Shown: positions 63,658 to 64,000 of the stretch, piece after piece | How positions within the stretch are numbered: position 1 is the first letter of the stretch | How the letters are laid out: each line of letters opens with the position of its first letter | NCBI RefSeq assembly: GCF_013170845.1 | Contig: NZ_CP033367.1 | Coordinates: forward strand, 6,201,001 to 6,265,000 | Reading direction: 5' to 3' | DNA from: Mesorhizobium loti R88b | GTDB lineage: Bacteria; Pseudomonadota; Alphaproteobacteria; Rhizobiales; Rhizobiaceae | DNA length: 64,000 nucleotides | Program-made: the position numbers and the translations under genes | The notes under the pieces: model-generated | The model's database searches: none | Seen by the model: only the letters and a program-made list of their open reading frames with translations | Told to the model about the DNA's origin: nothing

Positions 63658-64000
63658 ATGCTCAAAGAGACTTCCCAACCGGCGCCTATCGTTGTCGAGC
63701 GGCGCCCTTTACACGCACTCCTCGTCCCCTTCCCCATCGTTTGTTTCACCGGCGCGCTGCTCACTGATATTGCATACTGGCGAACGGCCGAGATGATGTG
63801 GGCAGATTTTTCGGCCTGGCTGCTGACGTTCGGACTGGCGTTCGGGGTCCTGGCGGCGCTGGCTGGCCTGTTCGATTTCTTCACCAATCGGCTCGTGCGC
63901 CGGTATTCGCGGGGATGGCTGCACATGCTCGGCAACATCGCCGTGCTGGTGCTGTCTGTCCTAAACGCTTTCGTCCATAGCCGCGACGCCTGGACGTCGG
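63658..64000 (+). CDS. DUF2231-type membrane protein (5' part)
   Basis: The 114 visible residues start MLKETSQPAPIVVERRPLHALLVPFPIVC. At least three membrane helices follow (FPIVCFTGALLTDIAYW, LLTFGLAFGVLAALAGLFDF, GNIAVLVLSVLNAF). The pattern HALLVPFPI and the WADFSAWLL spacing fit DUF2231. The gene runs off the window end. No strong ribosome site is seen. Confidence 0.75.
   Translation, partial: MLKETSQPAPIVVERRPLHALLVPFPIVCFTGALLTDIAYWRTAEMMWADFSAWLLTFGLAFGVLAALAGLFDFFTNRLVRRYSRGWLHMLGNIAVLVLSVLNAFVHSRDAWTS

Noticed and set aside
43500..64000. Integrated element or genomic island after the PGC
   Set aside because: No integrase, transposase, tRNA, attachment repeats or inverted repeats were seen at the boundary.

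Overview
The window is chromosomal DNA of an aerobic anoxygenic phototrophic alphaproteobacterium. A Rhizobiales member close to Mesorhizobium fits best. The evidence is a type-II photosynthesis gene cluster (PGC), an ALA-synthase HemA, PpsR/bacteriophytochrome control, and a MucR/Ros-type regulator that lacks the zinc-ligand cysteine, a variant known from Mesorhizobium. The species-level guess is inference.

Positions 1-8774 (+ strand) are the bchL(partial)-bchM-lhaA-puhABC-orf-acsF-puhE-hemA-idi arm. Most genes overlap by the stop/start ATGA pattern. It converges on the superoperon crtEF-bchCXYZ-pufQBALM (- strand, 19461 down to 9407), which ends at a strong terminator. No pufC or pufX follows pufM. 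From 19590 a divergent + strand operon ispG-crtD-crtC meets crtI-crtB and a small unannotated membrane protein gene (- strand). Next come bchI-bchD-bchO (- strand), a divergent pseudoazurin gene, hemE, dxs and hemC (+), tspO and a membrane alpha/beta hydrolase (-), bciB (+), ppsR (-), and a divergent heme oxygenase-bacteriophytochrome-response regulator operon ending near 43.5 kb.

Nearly every PGC promoter in the window carries the PpsR/CrtJ palindrome TGT-N12-ACA, often as two copies or a copy plus a half-site 7-8 bp apart. Such sites lie before bchC, between crtE and ispG, before crtI, before bchI, between bchI and pseudoazurin, before dxs, between the hydrolase and bciB, and between ppsR and bphO. 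This predicts one coherent regulon that also includes isoprenoid supply (ispG, dxs), 8-vinyl reduction (bciB), a blue copper protein and the light-sensing genes. CrtE/B/I/C/D/F without crtA suggests carotenoids of the spirilloxanthin series. Only LH1 (pufBA) antenna genes are present here. bchFNBH, bchG and bchP are not in the window.

From about 43.6 kb the content is ordinary accessory chromosome. It holds a ribbon-helix-helix protein; a FadR-type regulator with an amino-acid ABC transporter (no ATPase) and a class V aminotransferase; a hydrolase/AraC pair; and a dihydropyrimidinase. An SDR/DUF427/DCC group and a DUF2177/FAD-oxidoreductase pair follow, the latter behind two RpoE-like (singlet-oxygen type) promoters. 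Then come a SAF-domain oxidoreductase, two decayed genes (a BKACE fragment and a metallophosphoesterase with an in-frame stop), a small general-stress group, a MucR homologue, a DUF6894 protein, a GntR regulator, an epimerase and a truncated DUF2231 membrane protein. No tRNA, rRNA, insertion sequence or CRISPR array was recognised.
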